Positions 34,192 to 42,468 of a stretch of DNA of 64,000 nt are shown here, piece by piece. Within the stretch, counting starts at the first letter, position 1. Each line of letters begins with the position of its first letter. Under the pieces are notes generated by a model. It did no database searches. It saw nothing but the letters and a program-made list of their open reading frames with translations, and was not told the origin of the DNA. This DNA is from Psychrobacter immobilis (GTDB lineage: Bacteria > Pseudomonadota > Gammaproteobacteria > Pseudomonadales > Moraxellaceae), in the NCBI RefSeq assembly GCF_904846175.1, contig NZ_CAJGZM010000003.1:310001-374000 (forward strand). The letters are read 5' to 3'. The position numbers and the translations under genes are program-made.

Positions 34192-35286
34192 TTAACGGCG
34201 ATAGGTTATAAATATTAATAATAAAAATACCAAGCCGCCCGCCAGTTCAATCACCACTGACAATACGCCTGCCATACCCAATACTTGCTCAAACACCGTC
34301 TGACCGAGCACCAAGCAAATCATCGCCACCAAGCTGACTAATATCAAGCGCTCACTATGATACATGTGCCGCGCGATACGATTGGTCAAGGCGCAGACCA
34401 GTAAACCAAAGAAAGTCACTGGACCGACCAGTGCGGTGGCCGTGGCGACCAATACGGCAATGACGGTTAATAACCCAAATGCTAGGCGTTGGTAGTTAAT
34501 GCCCAAGTTAATCGCTTGCGACTTGCCAAGCATTAAGACATCGCATTGATAACGCCAGCGCCAAATAAACAGGGCACTAATCGCACAGATAACGAAGCTA
34601 ATACCAAGGAGCTGCGGATTGACCGTATTAAATTGCGCGTAACTTGCCGATTGTACGACCACGAAATCATCAGGATTAATGAGCCGTGCAACGAGCGCCG
34701 ATAAGCTGCGAAACAATACACCAAAGATAACGCCGACCAAGATAAGCCGGGTCAAATCCTGACTGCTTTTTGAAAATAACAACCGAAACAATAATAACGA
34801 CGCGCCAAACATCAAAACGATTTCGAGGGTAAATTTGACGATAGGATTGATACTGGTAAAGCTAATTGCGCCCAAAAAGAATACCAATAAGCTTTGCAAT
34901 AACACATATAGCGAGTCAAAACCCAATAGGGAGGGCGTCAAAATAGGATTGTGGGTTAGCGTTTGAAACAATAAGGTCGATACGCCAATTGCATAGCCGA
35001 CGACCATGAGTGCCAGTAACTTCTTAGCGCGTAATGGCAGGGCGAAATCCCAATATCCATTGACATTAACGGTCAAAAATAGCGCCATCGAAATTAGTAA
35101 TATAATGATGGCAATGGATTTCGGATGACTGGCTATAAATGTCCAAAGTTTTGCTAAAGGGTTTTGACTAGAAGTATTAGCGTAGCTGTCATTTTCTAAA
35201 ATGCGATTTTCTTGAATACTCTTTTCTGCTGAGCCCGTCTTTGTAGAGCTGCCATTTATAAAGTCATGCTTAGACGATGAGAACAT
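34192..35286 (-). CDS. Ferric-siderophore ABC transporter permease (second)
   Basis: A 364-residue FecCD/BtuC-type permease, of the YclO/CeuC sort. An N-terminal hydrophilic extension of about 50 residues (S/N/K rich) precedes the first helix. About nine or ten membrane segments follow, with VVGYAIGVSTLLFQTLTHNPILTPSLLGFDSLYV and the coupling region VGPVTFFGLLVCALTNRIAR. It pairs with the other permease as a heterodimer. It is 120 bases after the first permease gene. Confidence 0.9.
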   Translation of the reverse strand: MFSSSKHDFINGSSTKTGSAEKSIQENRILENDSYANTSSQNPLAKLWTFIASHPKSIAIIILLISMALFLTVNVNGYWDFALPLRAKKLLALMVVGYAIGVSTLLFQTLTHNPILTPSLLGFDSLYVLLQSLLVFFLGAISFTSINPIVKFTLEIVLMFGASLLLFRLLFSKSSQDLTRLILVGVIFGVLFRSLSALVARLINPDDFVVVQSASYAQFNTVNPQLLGISFVICAISALFIWRWRYQCDVLMLGKSQAINLGINYQRLAFGLLTVIAVLVATATALVGPVTFFGLLVCALTNRIARHMYHSERLILVSLVAMICLVLGQTVFEQVLGMAGVLSVVIELAGGLVFLLLIFITYRR

Positions 35287-35406
35287 AAATAAATCCTACT
35301 ATGCTACCTATACTAGTAACAACGCCAAGCTTATCTAATCAGACAACAGGACGAATAAATTAAGAAAAGAGTTAATAATTAAGGAGCGACACGATTGTGA
35401 GATAGC

Positions 35407-36516
35407 TTATTGCTCAGCAGGCGCACGTAATAATAACCATAAAAACAGCACCGTGCCGACGACGCCAAAAACTGTCGCAACAGGCACTTCAAAAGGATAA
35501 CGAATCGAGCGCCCGATAATATCGCAGAGCAGAACTGCTGATGCGCCCAAGAGCGCCACTGCGGGCAAGCTACGACGTAATTTATCGCCCATGACGCGGC
35601 TGACGATATTGGGTACGACCAAGCCAATAAAGGGAATCATACCAACCGTCACGACAACGACAGCGCTCATCATCGCTACCATACCAACGCCGAGCCAGGT
35701 CACTTGTCGTTTGCTAATCCCTAAGTTCAGCGCGATATTGTCACCCAAACCAACGATGGTCAATTTATCGGCGATAATATAAGCCAGCACGCACAATGCG
35801 CCCGTCAACCACAACAACTCGTAACGACCAGCTAATACCGAAGAGAAGTCGCCGAATTGCCAAACGCTAAGCATCTGTAACGATTCCGTTTGATAGGCGA
35901 TAAAGGTCGTTACTGCCTCGATAATGCCACCAAAGACAATGCCAATCAGCGGAATCATTAAAAAATCTGTCGGCGGTACGCGGTGGATCAGCAGCATAAA
36001 GAGCATCATGCCACCGACTGCCGCAATGGTTGCGACACCCATTTTGACCAGTAGAGCACTGGCGGGGAACAATAAACTGACGACCAGTAAACCTAGCGCT
36101 GCGCTTTGGGTCGCACCGACCATGGAGGGCTCAACGAAGCGGTTTTTAAGCACCACTTGAATAATCATCCCAGCCACCGCCATGGCGATACCCGTCAAAA
36201 TAATGGCAACGGTGCGCGGTATACGGCTGACTAATAATAATGAGCTATCAGAGTTGGCGCTATGACTGATAAGGCTTTGAAAAACACATAACCACGAAAA
36301 ATCTGCCACCCCAATTGATAAACTTAATAACACCAAAAGCCCCATAATAATGAGGCTGCCAGTATTGATAAGCCAAGGAGGTATGGCGGCGCGGCATCGT
36401 TTATCACGAGCGTAACGGCCACCACTACTGGCACTCTTCTGCCAACTTGATGGTGCGGCTGGCAGAGTAGAGCTGGTTTTAGCGCTGGCTTGAGCACGAG
36501 GTGAAAATAACGACAT
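35407..36516 (-). CDS. Ferric-siderophore ABC transporter permease (first)
   Basis: A 369-residue FecCD-type permease of the YclN/CeuB sort. The N-terminal 45 residues are polar and basic, an unusual extension. The core shows SRIPRTVAIILTGIAMAVAG, then FVEPSMVGATQSAALG with the proline-glycine pattern of this family, and VGMIPFIGLVVPNIVSRVMGD as the cytoplasmic coupling segment. It follows the binding-protein gene by 102 bases and forms part of the same transcript. Confidence 0.9.
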   Translation of the reverse strand: MSLFSPRAQASAKTSSTLPAAPSSWQKSASSGGRYARDKRCRAAIPPWLINTGSLIIMGLLVLLSLSIGVADFSWLCVFQSLISHSANSDSSLLLVSRIPRTVAIILTGIAMAVAGMIIQVVLKNRFVEPSMVGATQSAALGLLVVSLLFPASALLVKMGVATIAAVGGMMLFMLLIHRVPPTDFLMIPLIGIVFGGIIEAVTTFIAYQTESLQMLSVWQFGDFSSVLAGRYELLWLTGALCVLAYIIADKLTIVGLGDNIALNLGISKRQVTWLGVGMVAMMSAVVVVTVGMIPFIGLVVPNIVSRVMGDKLRRSLPAVALLGASAVLLCDIIGRSIRYPFEVPVATVFGVVGTVLFLWLLLRAPAEQ

Positions 36517-36618
36517 AACAGCTACTGGCTTACAAATAGAGTATGGAGATTGTCATGAAAGATAAGGGTCATAAACAGCGGCTGTCGTGAGCAACAGTTG
36601 CTTGTATAGCACTAGGAT

Positions 36619-37674
36619 TTATTTTGCCTTAGCAAAGGCGTTTTTAATCGTCGTTAAATCCTGTATCCATTGATAGTAACCACCAAAGGCTAGGTAAGAA
36701 TCTGGGCTTAGATACACCACTTGGTTTTTACTCCAAGCAGTGGTTTGCGCCACCAATGGATTGTCTAGTACGGCTTTGGCACCAGCACTATCTTCACCAA
36801 TCGCTGCGCTGCGATCGACGACGAATAACCAGTCCGGATTGGTCTTTTGTATGTATTCAAATGAGATTGGCTGACCGTGACGCGCATCAGTGATTTTGTC
36901 ATCTGCCATTGGAATATCTAACACCCCGTGAATAAAGCCATAGCGCGATTTATCACCATAGGCTGACAGCTTATTGCCATTGACCATGACTACTAAGCCT
37001 TTACCTTTATTGGCTTTCGTTAAGACTTTCGTCTCATCAATCAGCGCGTCAATATTGCCTTGCAATTTTACCGCTTGATCGCTTTTACCAAACAAGGCAC
37101 CCAAATCATGTAAGCGCTGCTTGCTTGATTCGTAAATATTTGCCGTATCAATGCTCATATCGAGCGTGGGCGCTATATTAGAGAGCTCGTTGTATTTTTC
37201 TGCCATACGCGAGCCGATCAAAATAGCTTGCGGCTGCATGGCGTTCAACGCTTCAAGGTCGGGCTCAAATACCGTACCGACTTCTTTAGGATCAGGATGC
37301 ACTTTTGATTGTAAATTATCTAAATGTAGCCCACTTGGCATACCGTCAACCGCCACATCAAGCGCGGCTAAGTCTTGCATCAAGGTCATGTCATAAACGA
37401 CCAGAGGTGACGGATTTATGGCTAAATCGACTTTGCCATTCACCGTATCAACTGCGATGGTTGCAACAGAGACGTTGTCATTCTCAGCAACGTTCGAAGC
37501 GGCATCAGCCGTTTGGTTCTCAGCTTTGGTTTCTGTTATCTCATTATCATTTGAGTCAGGCGAGCTACAACCTGCTAGGCCAATACTGGCGATCAAAGCT
37601 GTCATCATGGCAGCTAATAACGGACGTTTAAAAAGTGGGTTTTCGGTACGATTAGAACATAAAGTAGTAGACAT
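36619..37674 (-). CDS. Ferric-siderophore substrate-binding lipoprotein
   Basis: A 351-residue cluster A-II binding protein resembling CeuE, FatB and YclQ. A long signal segment ends in lipobox LAGC near residue 35, followed by an acidic, asparagine/alanine-rich linker of about 35 residues. The binding domain includes VVYDMTLMQDLAALDV, FEPDLEALNAMQPQAILIGSR and NPDWLFVVDRSAAIG. Ligands of this family are often catecholate siderophores or their hydrolysis products; the actual ligand is unknown. It begins the four-gene importer operon; a Fur-like site lies about 165 bases upstream. Confidence 0.9.
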   Translation of the reverse strand: MSTTLCSNRTENPLFKRPLLAAMMTALIASIGLAGCSSPDSNDNEITETKAENQTADAASNVAENDNVSVATIAVDTVNGKVDLAINPSPLVVYDMTLMQDLAALDVAVDGMPSGLHLDNLQSKVHPDPKEVGTVFEPDLEALNAMQPQAILIGSRMAEKYNELSNIAPTLDMSIDTANIYESSKQRLHDLGALFGKSDQAVKLQGNIDALIDETKVLTKANKGKGLVVMVNGNKLSAYGDKSRYGFIHGVLDIPMADDKITDARHGQPISFEYIQKTNPDWLFVVDRSAAIGEDSAGAKAVLDNPLVAQTTAWSKNQVVYLSPDSYLAFGGYYQWIQDLTTIKNAFAKAK

Positions 37675-37837
37675 AAATAACTCGGTATATCAAAGATTTG
37701 GTTGGTATTATTATAAAAATGCTGAAAAAAACGGCAAAATAATGGATAAGAAATAGCGGCTTTATAATTAAAGTTTTACCATAAGTTGCTATTTATAATA
37801 TAAAAAAACAACTGCCATCATAAGGTAATTGAGACTT

Positions 37838-37858
37838 ATTATCAATATTAATGATAAT
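37838..37858 (-). promoter_or_regulatory. Fur-box-like palindrome upstream of the siderophore importer
   Basis: ATTATCAATATTAATGATAAT is nearly symmetrical and close to the Fur consensus. It is about 165 bases upstream of the binding-protein gene, in the divergent gap shared with tonB. Confidence 0.75.
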
Positions 37859-38048
37859 GGTTTTTATTAACAGGTAAGAATTCAACGATAGCTACTCTAA
37901 TTATTAGTTAATGTTTAAATGATAGCTACCCCAAAAATTGTGCTAGCTTGGTTTGAAAGCAATGCAAAATCTTGATATTGCAATTGACCTTTTAAACCTT
38001 TTTATTTAGTAAATAAGGTGCAAGCATCAAGACAGAGTAAATTTACTA

Positions 38049-38080
38049 TTGATAATAATTATCGTTTGCATTATTATCAA
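38049..38080 (+). promoter_or_regulatory. Two overlapping Fur-box-like sites in front of tonB
   Basis: TTGATAATAATTATCGTTT and CGTTTGCATTATTATCAA overlap and are bounded by the inverted arms TTGATAATAAT and ATTATTATCAA. They end 33 bases before the tonB start codon and should cover its promoter. Confidence 0.8.
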
Positions 38081-38113
38081 CGCCATTCTATAACGGTTAA
38101 ATGTTAGGGTGTT

Positions 38114-39106
38114 ATGAGTTCAACGGATTTAGACGCGCCACCACTGAGATTGATACTTATCGCTATTTTTATAGTGGTCGGGCTACACGTACTTACGGCA
38201 ATCGCCTTGGTGACAATAAAAGCGCCTGAGCCTAAAGATGAGCCTATCAAAGAAATGCCGCCGCTTGAAATCCAAATGGTTACATTACCTGCAAAGCTTG
38301 CTGAAAGTGTGGTTGCTGAGGTAGAGGAAACTCCGCAAAGTAAAGCCCAACCTATACCAGAGTCCAAAACTGAACCTAAGCTTGAGCCCAAATCCGAACG
38401 TAAGCCTGAACCAAAAATTCAACAAAAAATGAAAGCGCTTACGCCAGCAGATCCAGTGGTAACAGAGAAAGAACCAGCCGTTCAGAAAGAAACTCCAACG
38501 GAGAAGCTGCCTATAAAAGAACAACCTGTAAAGAAAAAAATAGAAAACAAGCAACCACAACAGAAGCAAATAGATGCTGATAAGGCAGTCGCTGCCGAAC
38601 AACGCCGTATGATAGCCGCGCAGGCAGAAAAAGCGGCGCAACAAACTGAAAGTCAAGCTCAAGTAAAAGCGCTGCAAGAAGACATTCAAAAAGCAAATGC
38701 AAAAGCCGCTCTTGAGGCCCAAGCGCAGGCAGCCGAAAATGCTGCTAAACAAGCTGCAGAAGCCGCTGCCCGAGCAGAGGCTGATGCCAAAGCTGCTGCT
38801 GCAAGTAATGAACCTGTCAATTTTACTGCCAGCGCTGCTAACTGGGCTTCTGCCCCTAACTTTAGCTTTCCCGAGCGCGCGGCTAGGCGAGCCCGTTCAG
38901 GCGATACGCTTAATGTGGTGTTAGTATTGAGGGTTAATAAACAAGGCGGTATCGATAGCGTGCGAATTATCCAATCATCAGGCAACTCACTAGTAGATAA
39001 AGACGCACAGCGTCAGGTCCGCTCTGGTAAGTTCAAACCCTTTACCAAAAACGGCGTACCAGTGGTCGGCAATGTCACCCTGCCAATCGCTTATGCGGTT
39101 CCCTAG
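38114..39106 (+). CDS. tonB: TonB-family energy transducer
   Basis: A 330-residue protein with one N-terminal membrane anchor (LIAIFIVVGLHVLTAIALVTI), then a long periplasmic spacer rich in Pro, Lys, Glu and Gln (about residues 55-160). A second Ala/Glu/Gln-rich stretch (160-235) looks like a TolA-type helix. The C-terminal TonB domain (RARSGDTLNVVLVLRVNKQGGIDSVRIIQSSG, then KFKPFTKNGVPV and LPIAY) contacts receptors. The mixed Pro/Lys and Ala-helix spacer makes it longer than E. coli TonB. It starts the tonB-exbB-exbD operon under Fur-like sites. Confidence 0.92.
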   Translation: MSSTDLDAPPLRLILIAIFIVVGLHVLTAIALVTIKAPEPKDEPIKEMPPLEIQMVTLPAKLAESVVAEVEETPQSKAQPIPESKTEPKLEPKSERKPEPKIQQKMKALTPADPVVTEKEPAVQKETPTEKLPIKEQPVKKKIENKQPQQKQIDADKAVAAEQRRMIAAQAEKAAQQTESQAQVKALQEDIQKANAKAALEAQAQAAENAAKQAAEAAARAEADAKAAAASNEPVNFTASAANWASAPNFSFPERAARRARSGDTLNVVLVLRVNKQGGIDSVRIIQSSGNSLVDKDAQRQVRSGKFKPFTKNGVPVVGNVTLPIAYAVP

Positions 39107-39258
39107 ATATGGAAAATCGAATATATACAAGCGGATATATAAAAGCAGATATATAAAAGTCGATAGAGAGCAACTAGATACGATAATAGATATTGAAACG
39201 CGTACTGCTAAAAATCATAACATAACAAGTAACGACATCCCACTTTAAGGAGTCTGAT

Positions 39259-39960
39259 ATGGACTTTACAACTTACTGGCAATATAGCGATATGGTGACG
39301 AGAACCTTATTCTTTTTGCTCCTTGTTTTATCTATCGCCTCTTGGGTGACCGGTATCATCCGCATCCTACAAAGTCGCAAACTGGCGGCTAGTGTCGCTG
39401 ATGATTTGAGTGCGCAGATTCACAGTAAGCAGGCTAGTCTGGTTGACACAGATGCCGCGTCTCGGCGTTTGGTGATTGAGCAGACGTTACTGAAGCATAT
39501 CGGTCGCTACCGTTTTGCCAGTGAGCGCGGGCTGCCGATACTTGGTACAACAGCCGCAATCGCGCCATTTATTGGTTTGTTTGGCACGGTGTGGGGTATT
39601 TTTCACGCGCTGCGTAATATCGGTGTCAGCGGCCAAGCGGGATTAGGACAAGTAGCGGGACCAGTCGGTGAAGCCCTTATTATGACCGGTCTCGGGATTG
39701 CTGTTGCCATTCCAGCGGTGGTGTTTTATAACCTTGCAATACGTATCAATCGCCGCGTCATGTACCACGCCAATGATAGAGCGCATGATTTATTGGCGCA
39801 ATCTACCGAGCTTGCTGCGGTCCAACAAGCGCCAATCCAAAACTCAGCAGCCCAGCATAGTACTACTAATCAAACTCAGTTAACAAAACACGGAAATACA
39901 GATAGACAAGCGGTGCAGTCATCTGAGCATTATCATAAATCGGCACCATCGCAGCTGTAG
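39259..39960 (+). CDS. exbB: ExbB-type proton channel subunit (MotA/TolQ/ExbB family)
   Basis: A 233-residue inner-membrane protein. The first helix is TRTLFFLLLVLSIASWVTGI. The conserved cytoplasmic-to-membrane region RGLPILGTTAAIAPFIGLFGTVWGIFHAL and the third helix EALIMTGLGIAVAIPAVVFYNL are family hallmarks. With ExbD it converts the proton gradient into TonB motion. The C-terminal 45 residues are a hydrophilic Q/N/S/T-rich tail, longer than in E. coli. AAGGAGTC lies at good distance before the ATG. It is 153 bases downstream of tonB. Confidence 0.93.
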   Translation: MDFTTYWQYSDMVTRTLFFLLLVLSIASWVTGIIRILQSRKLAASVADDLSAQIHSKQASLVDTDAASRRLVIEQTLLKHIGRYRFASERGLPILGTTAAIAPFIGLFGTVWGIFHALRNIGVSGQAGLGQVAGPVGEALIMTGLGIAVAIPAVVFYNLAIRINRRVMYHANDRAHDLLAQSTELAAVQQAPIQNSAAQHSTTNQTQLTKHGNTDRQAVQSSEHYHKSAPSQL

Positions 39961-40036
39961 TGATTATTCAATAAAAAATATAAGCTACAAAAGCAACGTG
40001 CAGCAAAGACTACAATTAACGGTATTGAGAATAATT

Positions 40037-40438
40037 ATGGCATTTCAATTGGGTGATGATGACAGTCAAAGCATGAATGAGATGAACCTTATTCCGCTTA
40101 TCGATATTATGCTGGTATTGATGATTATCTTTTTATTGACGGCGACCGTACTAAATCCAACGGTGCCCTTAGATTTACCGAAGACCAGTGCCGAGGTCAA
40201 TGAAACGCCGCCAGAGGCCATTCAAATTAGTATCGATAAAGATGCAGGTTTATTTTGGGATGATGAGCCTATCAGCATAGAAGCATTGGAAGTGCGTCTG
40301 CAACAACAGTCGGCGAGCGGCAAGGATCCTTCGATCCAGTTGCGTGCGGACAAAGAAGGAAAGTACGATACCGTGGCGCAAGTATTGGCAGCTGCCAGTC
40401 AAGCGGGGTTAACGAAGGTTGCGTTCGTCAATGAGTAA
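40037..40438 (+). CDS. exbD: ExbD-type biopolymer transport protein
   Basis: From ATG 40037 the product has 133 residues; a GTG at 39998 would add 13 residues but is less likely. It has the ExbD layout: a short N-terminus NEMNLIPLIDIMLVLMIIFLL with the conserved proton-carrying Asp in the single helix, then a periplasmic domain ending in AQVLAAASQAGLTKVAFVNE. It functions with the preceding exbB. The gene ends the tonB operon, followed by a hairpin. Confidence 0.93.
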   Translation: MAFQLGDDDSQSMNEMNLIPLIDIMLVLMIIFLLTATVLNPTVPLDLPKTSAEVNETPPEAIQISIDKDAGLFWDDEPISIEALEVRLQQQSASGKDPSIQLRADKEGKYDTVAQVLAAASQAGLTKVAFVNE

Positions 40439-40583
40439 GGTTTGGAAGGGTAATTAAAAAGTAGATAGGCGGTAAAGAAATCTTCTAAAATAATAAGCTA
40501 CCAAGATAAATAAATAAGCTTAGCAATAAGAAAATAGCCAAAACAATAACAAGAATAATTAAAATAATAAATGTTTTCTCCGG

Positions 40584-40616
40584 CCTCGCATGGGTAACCT
40601 TGCGAGGTTATCTTTT
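40584..40616 (+). terminator. Terminator of the tonB-exbBD operon
   Basis: Two alternative stems share this stretch: TAACCT with AGGTTA around TGCG, or CCTCGCA with TGCGAGG. A T-rich tail (TTATCTTTTT) follows. Confidence 0.7.
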
Positions 40617-40695
40617 TGCTGATCGCCTGTTTTCGACGACAACATTGCTATAAACGTAACTGTATTCGCACTAATGGATTGTAGAAGTTGCGCTA

Positions 40696-41235
40696 TTACC
40701 AACCATAACCAAATGGGCGATAACCATAGCCAAAGCGACCAGGTCCATAACCAAACGGATAGGGCGAACGCAAATAATCAAGGTCGCGCTGGCGAATATA
40801 ATAGTAGCGTCCTTGCGCGTAGGCTTCTTCAAGCTTATCGATGCCTTCGAGCGGACAAACAGGCTGCCAATCATAACCTTCGCGGCCAAGTTTATAAGCA
40901 TTGAGCTCAGTACAGTAATTTTTCAGCCCTTGCTGACGACCTTGCTCCCATAATACGCGGTTTGGCGTTGCGCCAACGACGCTTGCGCATTGATTGGTAT
41001 AGTTGCCAAAGTAAGCGCCTGAGCGCCCACGGATACCATCAGCATAGCCGACTTCTTGCCAGTTGCTATTTTGGCATTGTTCAGGCGTTAGGCTTTGGGT
41101 GGTTGCGCAGCCGGATAAGGCAAATAAAGCCGCGCCTACTAGTGAGATAGTTAGTCCGGATTTACTCACAAGTTTACCGATACCTTTGCTTGCTAATGCA
41201 GTGGTCGATGAGTTTCGCTCAAGAAGATAATTCAT
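40696..41235 (-). CDS. DUF2799 lipoprotein
   Basis: A 179-residue protein with a long N-terminal signal ending in lipobox LSGC near residue 43, then the DUF2799 pattern: CQNSNWQEVGYADGIRGRSG, VLWEQGRQQGLKNYC, and NAYKLGREG. Cysteines likely form disulfides. The last 25 residues are Tyr/Gly/Pro-rich (YPFGYGPGRFGYGYRPFGYG), an unusual tail that could be disordered or surface-interacting. The family has no assigned function. It converges on the tonB operon terminator. Confidence 0.85.
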   Translation of the reverse strand: MNYLLERNSSTTALASKGIGKLVSKSGLTISLVGAALFALSGCATTQSLTPEQCQNSNWQEVGYADGIRGRSGAYFGNYTNQCASVVGATPNRVLWEQGRQQGLKNYCTELNAYKLGREGYDWQPVCPLEGIDKLEEAYAQGRYYYIRQRDLDYLRSPYPFGYGPGRFGYGYRPFGYGW

Positions 41236-41605
41236 AATAAACCTGCGCGTGTTTAAAATTATGGTTTATCATAGCACTTTTTTATATAGTCAACTTCTTG
41301 CATCTTGTTGGTAAATGAGGCGTTTTCTGTACTAAGTATTTGATATAGCACTATAAATAGCAGCGCATTGGTGGGTATCAGGCTTGCTCAGTATTTAGCT
41401 ACTTAGCAGCGATAGTATTTGCGACCGCTTGATTTTTAAAGGTTTACGCGCATTATAAGCACGTAGATATTATATAGCTGATAAAATCTGTATCGCTAAT
41501 AGCGGTTTATAATTAAGCTTTTTATATAAATAACCACATTAATAGGTTATTTATCCTGTTTTAATTGCTAGCACTACACTAATTAAGTTAAAAGGTCAGA
41601 CTGTT
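41236..41605. other. Divergent intergenic region
   Basis: Promoter region for the DUF2799 gene and the gene at 41606. TAAATAACC (41527) and GGTTATTTA (41543) form a 9-bp hairpin about 55 bases before the latter. No coding frame seen. Confidence 0.45.
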
Positions 41606-42190
41606 ATGGGAATGTGGATTGCGATCGCCATTGTACTATTCGTATTAGGGAGTATGATGGCGCTCAAACCTAGCGGTATCGACCAGCGTTTGGATAAGCT
41701 GCGCATGACTGCGCGTCGCTTACAACTCAATCCTAAATTGGTGACTTGCCCAGATTGGGTAAAGGGTAAAGACAATGAGTATGGTCGTGGGATGATGGGT
41801 CAATATTGCTTGGTGCTCGATGATACACAGCTGCCATATACACGCTATCAAGTGATTGATGGGCAATGGCGACCAGATAGCAGTTTTGTCGATACCACTA
41901 CAGATGCGACTAAGCTCAATATTCCAAGTGCTATTCGGTCTAGTCAAAGCAATAATCATATGACGGTTAAGAAGACCAATTTTCGTTTGGATAAAGTGCC
42001 ACTAGATTTACCCGTCAGTATTGAGCCCTATGTAAAAGGCTTATTGACGAAGGCTAATAGCATTGTAATTTATTGGGAAGATATTGCCTATGTGCGTCCT
42101 GCGACCAATCCTGCTTATCAGCAAAAATTGATTGAGAGTGATTTATTATTGCTTAAACAGAAGCTTGAAGAGTGGGCGCTACAGATGTAA
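41606..42190 (+). CDS. Conserved-looking membrane-anchored protein of unknown function
   Basis: A 194-residue protein beginning with one hydrophobic helix (MWIAIAIVLFVLGSMMAL), which should anchor it in the inner membrane. A soluble part follows with KLRMTARRLQLNPKLVTCPDWV and IVIYWEDIAYVRPA. I do not recognise a named domain. The first 15 residues after the anchor (KPSGIDQRLDKLRM) look like a short amphipathic helix. It precedes topA by 278 bases on the same strand; a functional link is not shown. Confidence 0.72.
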   Translation: MGMWIAIAIVLFVLGSMMALKPSGIDQRLDKLRMTARRLQLNPKLVTCPDWVKGKDNEYGRGMMGQYCLVLDDTQLPYTRYQVIDGQWRPDSSFVDTTTDATKLNIPSAIRSSQSNNHMTVKKTNFRLDKVPLDLPVSIEPYVKGLLTKANSIVIYWEDIAYVRPATNPAYQQKLIESDLLLLKQKLEEWALQM

Positions 42191-42468
42191 AAGAGCTTAT
42201 GAAAATCGTGTCAGGGTAGTAAATCAATTTTTCGTCTCCATTAAGAGGCAATATGCAAGTCCTTTTGGCAAACTCTCAGTCATTTTAAGTTGACAGCTTA
42301 ACGCTTAGCAGTGTAACGTCTTTATAACTGTATCTATGCGTTATGGTTATTGTTTGTTTTATAACCGTTTTTATCGGCAGCCCTTACTACAATAATTCGC
42401 TGAGCCATTATAACTAACTATTATAAATTGCCAGCTGCCGAATTTATCCTTATTTTAATTTACTTATT

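Noticed and set aside
38285..38752. 155-residue Leu/Phe/Trp-rich frame opposite tonB
   Set aside because: This is the complement of the Pro/Lys/Glu/Gln-rich TonB spacer; its low-complexity composition is explained by that.
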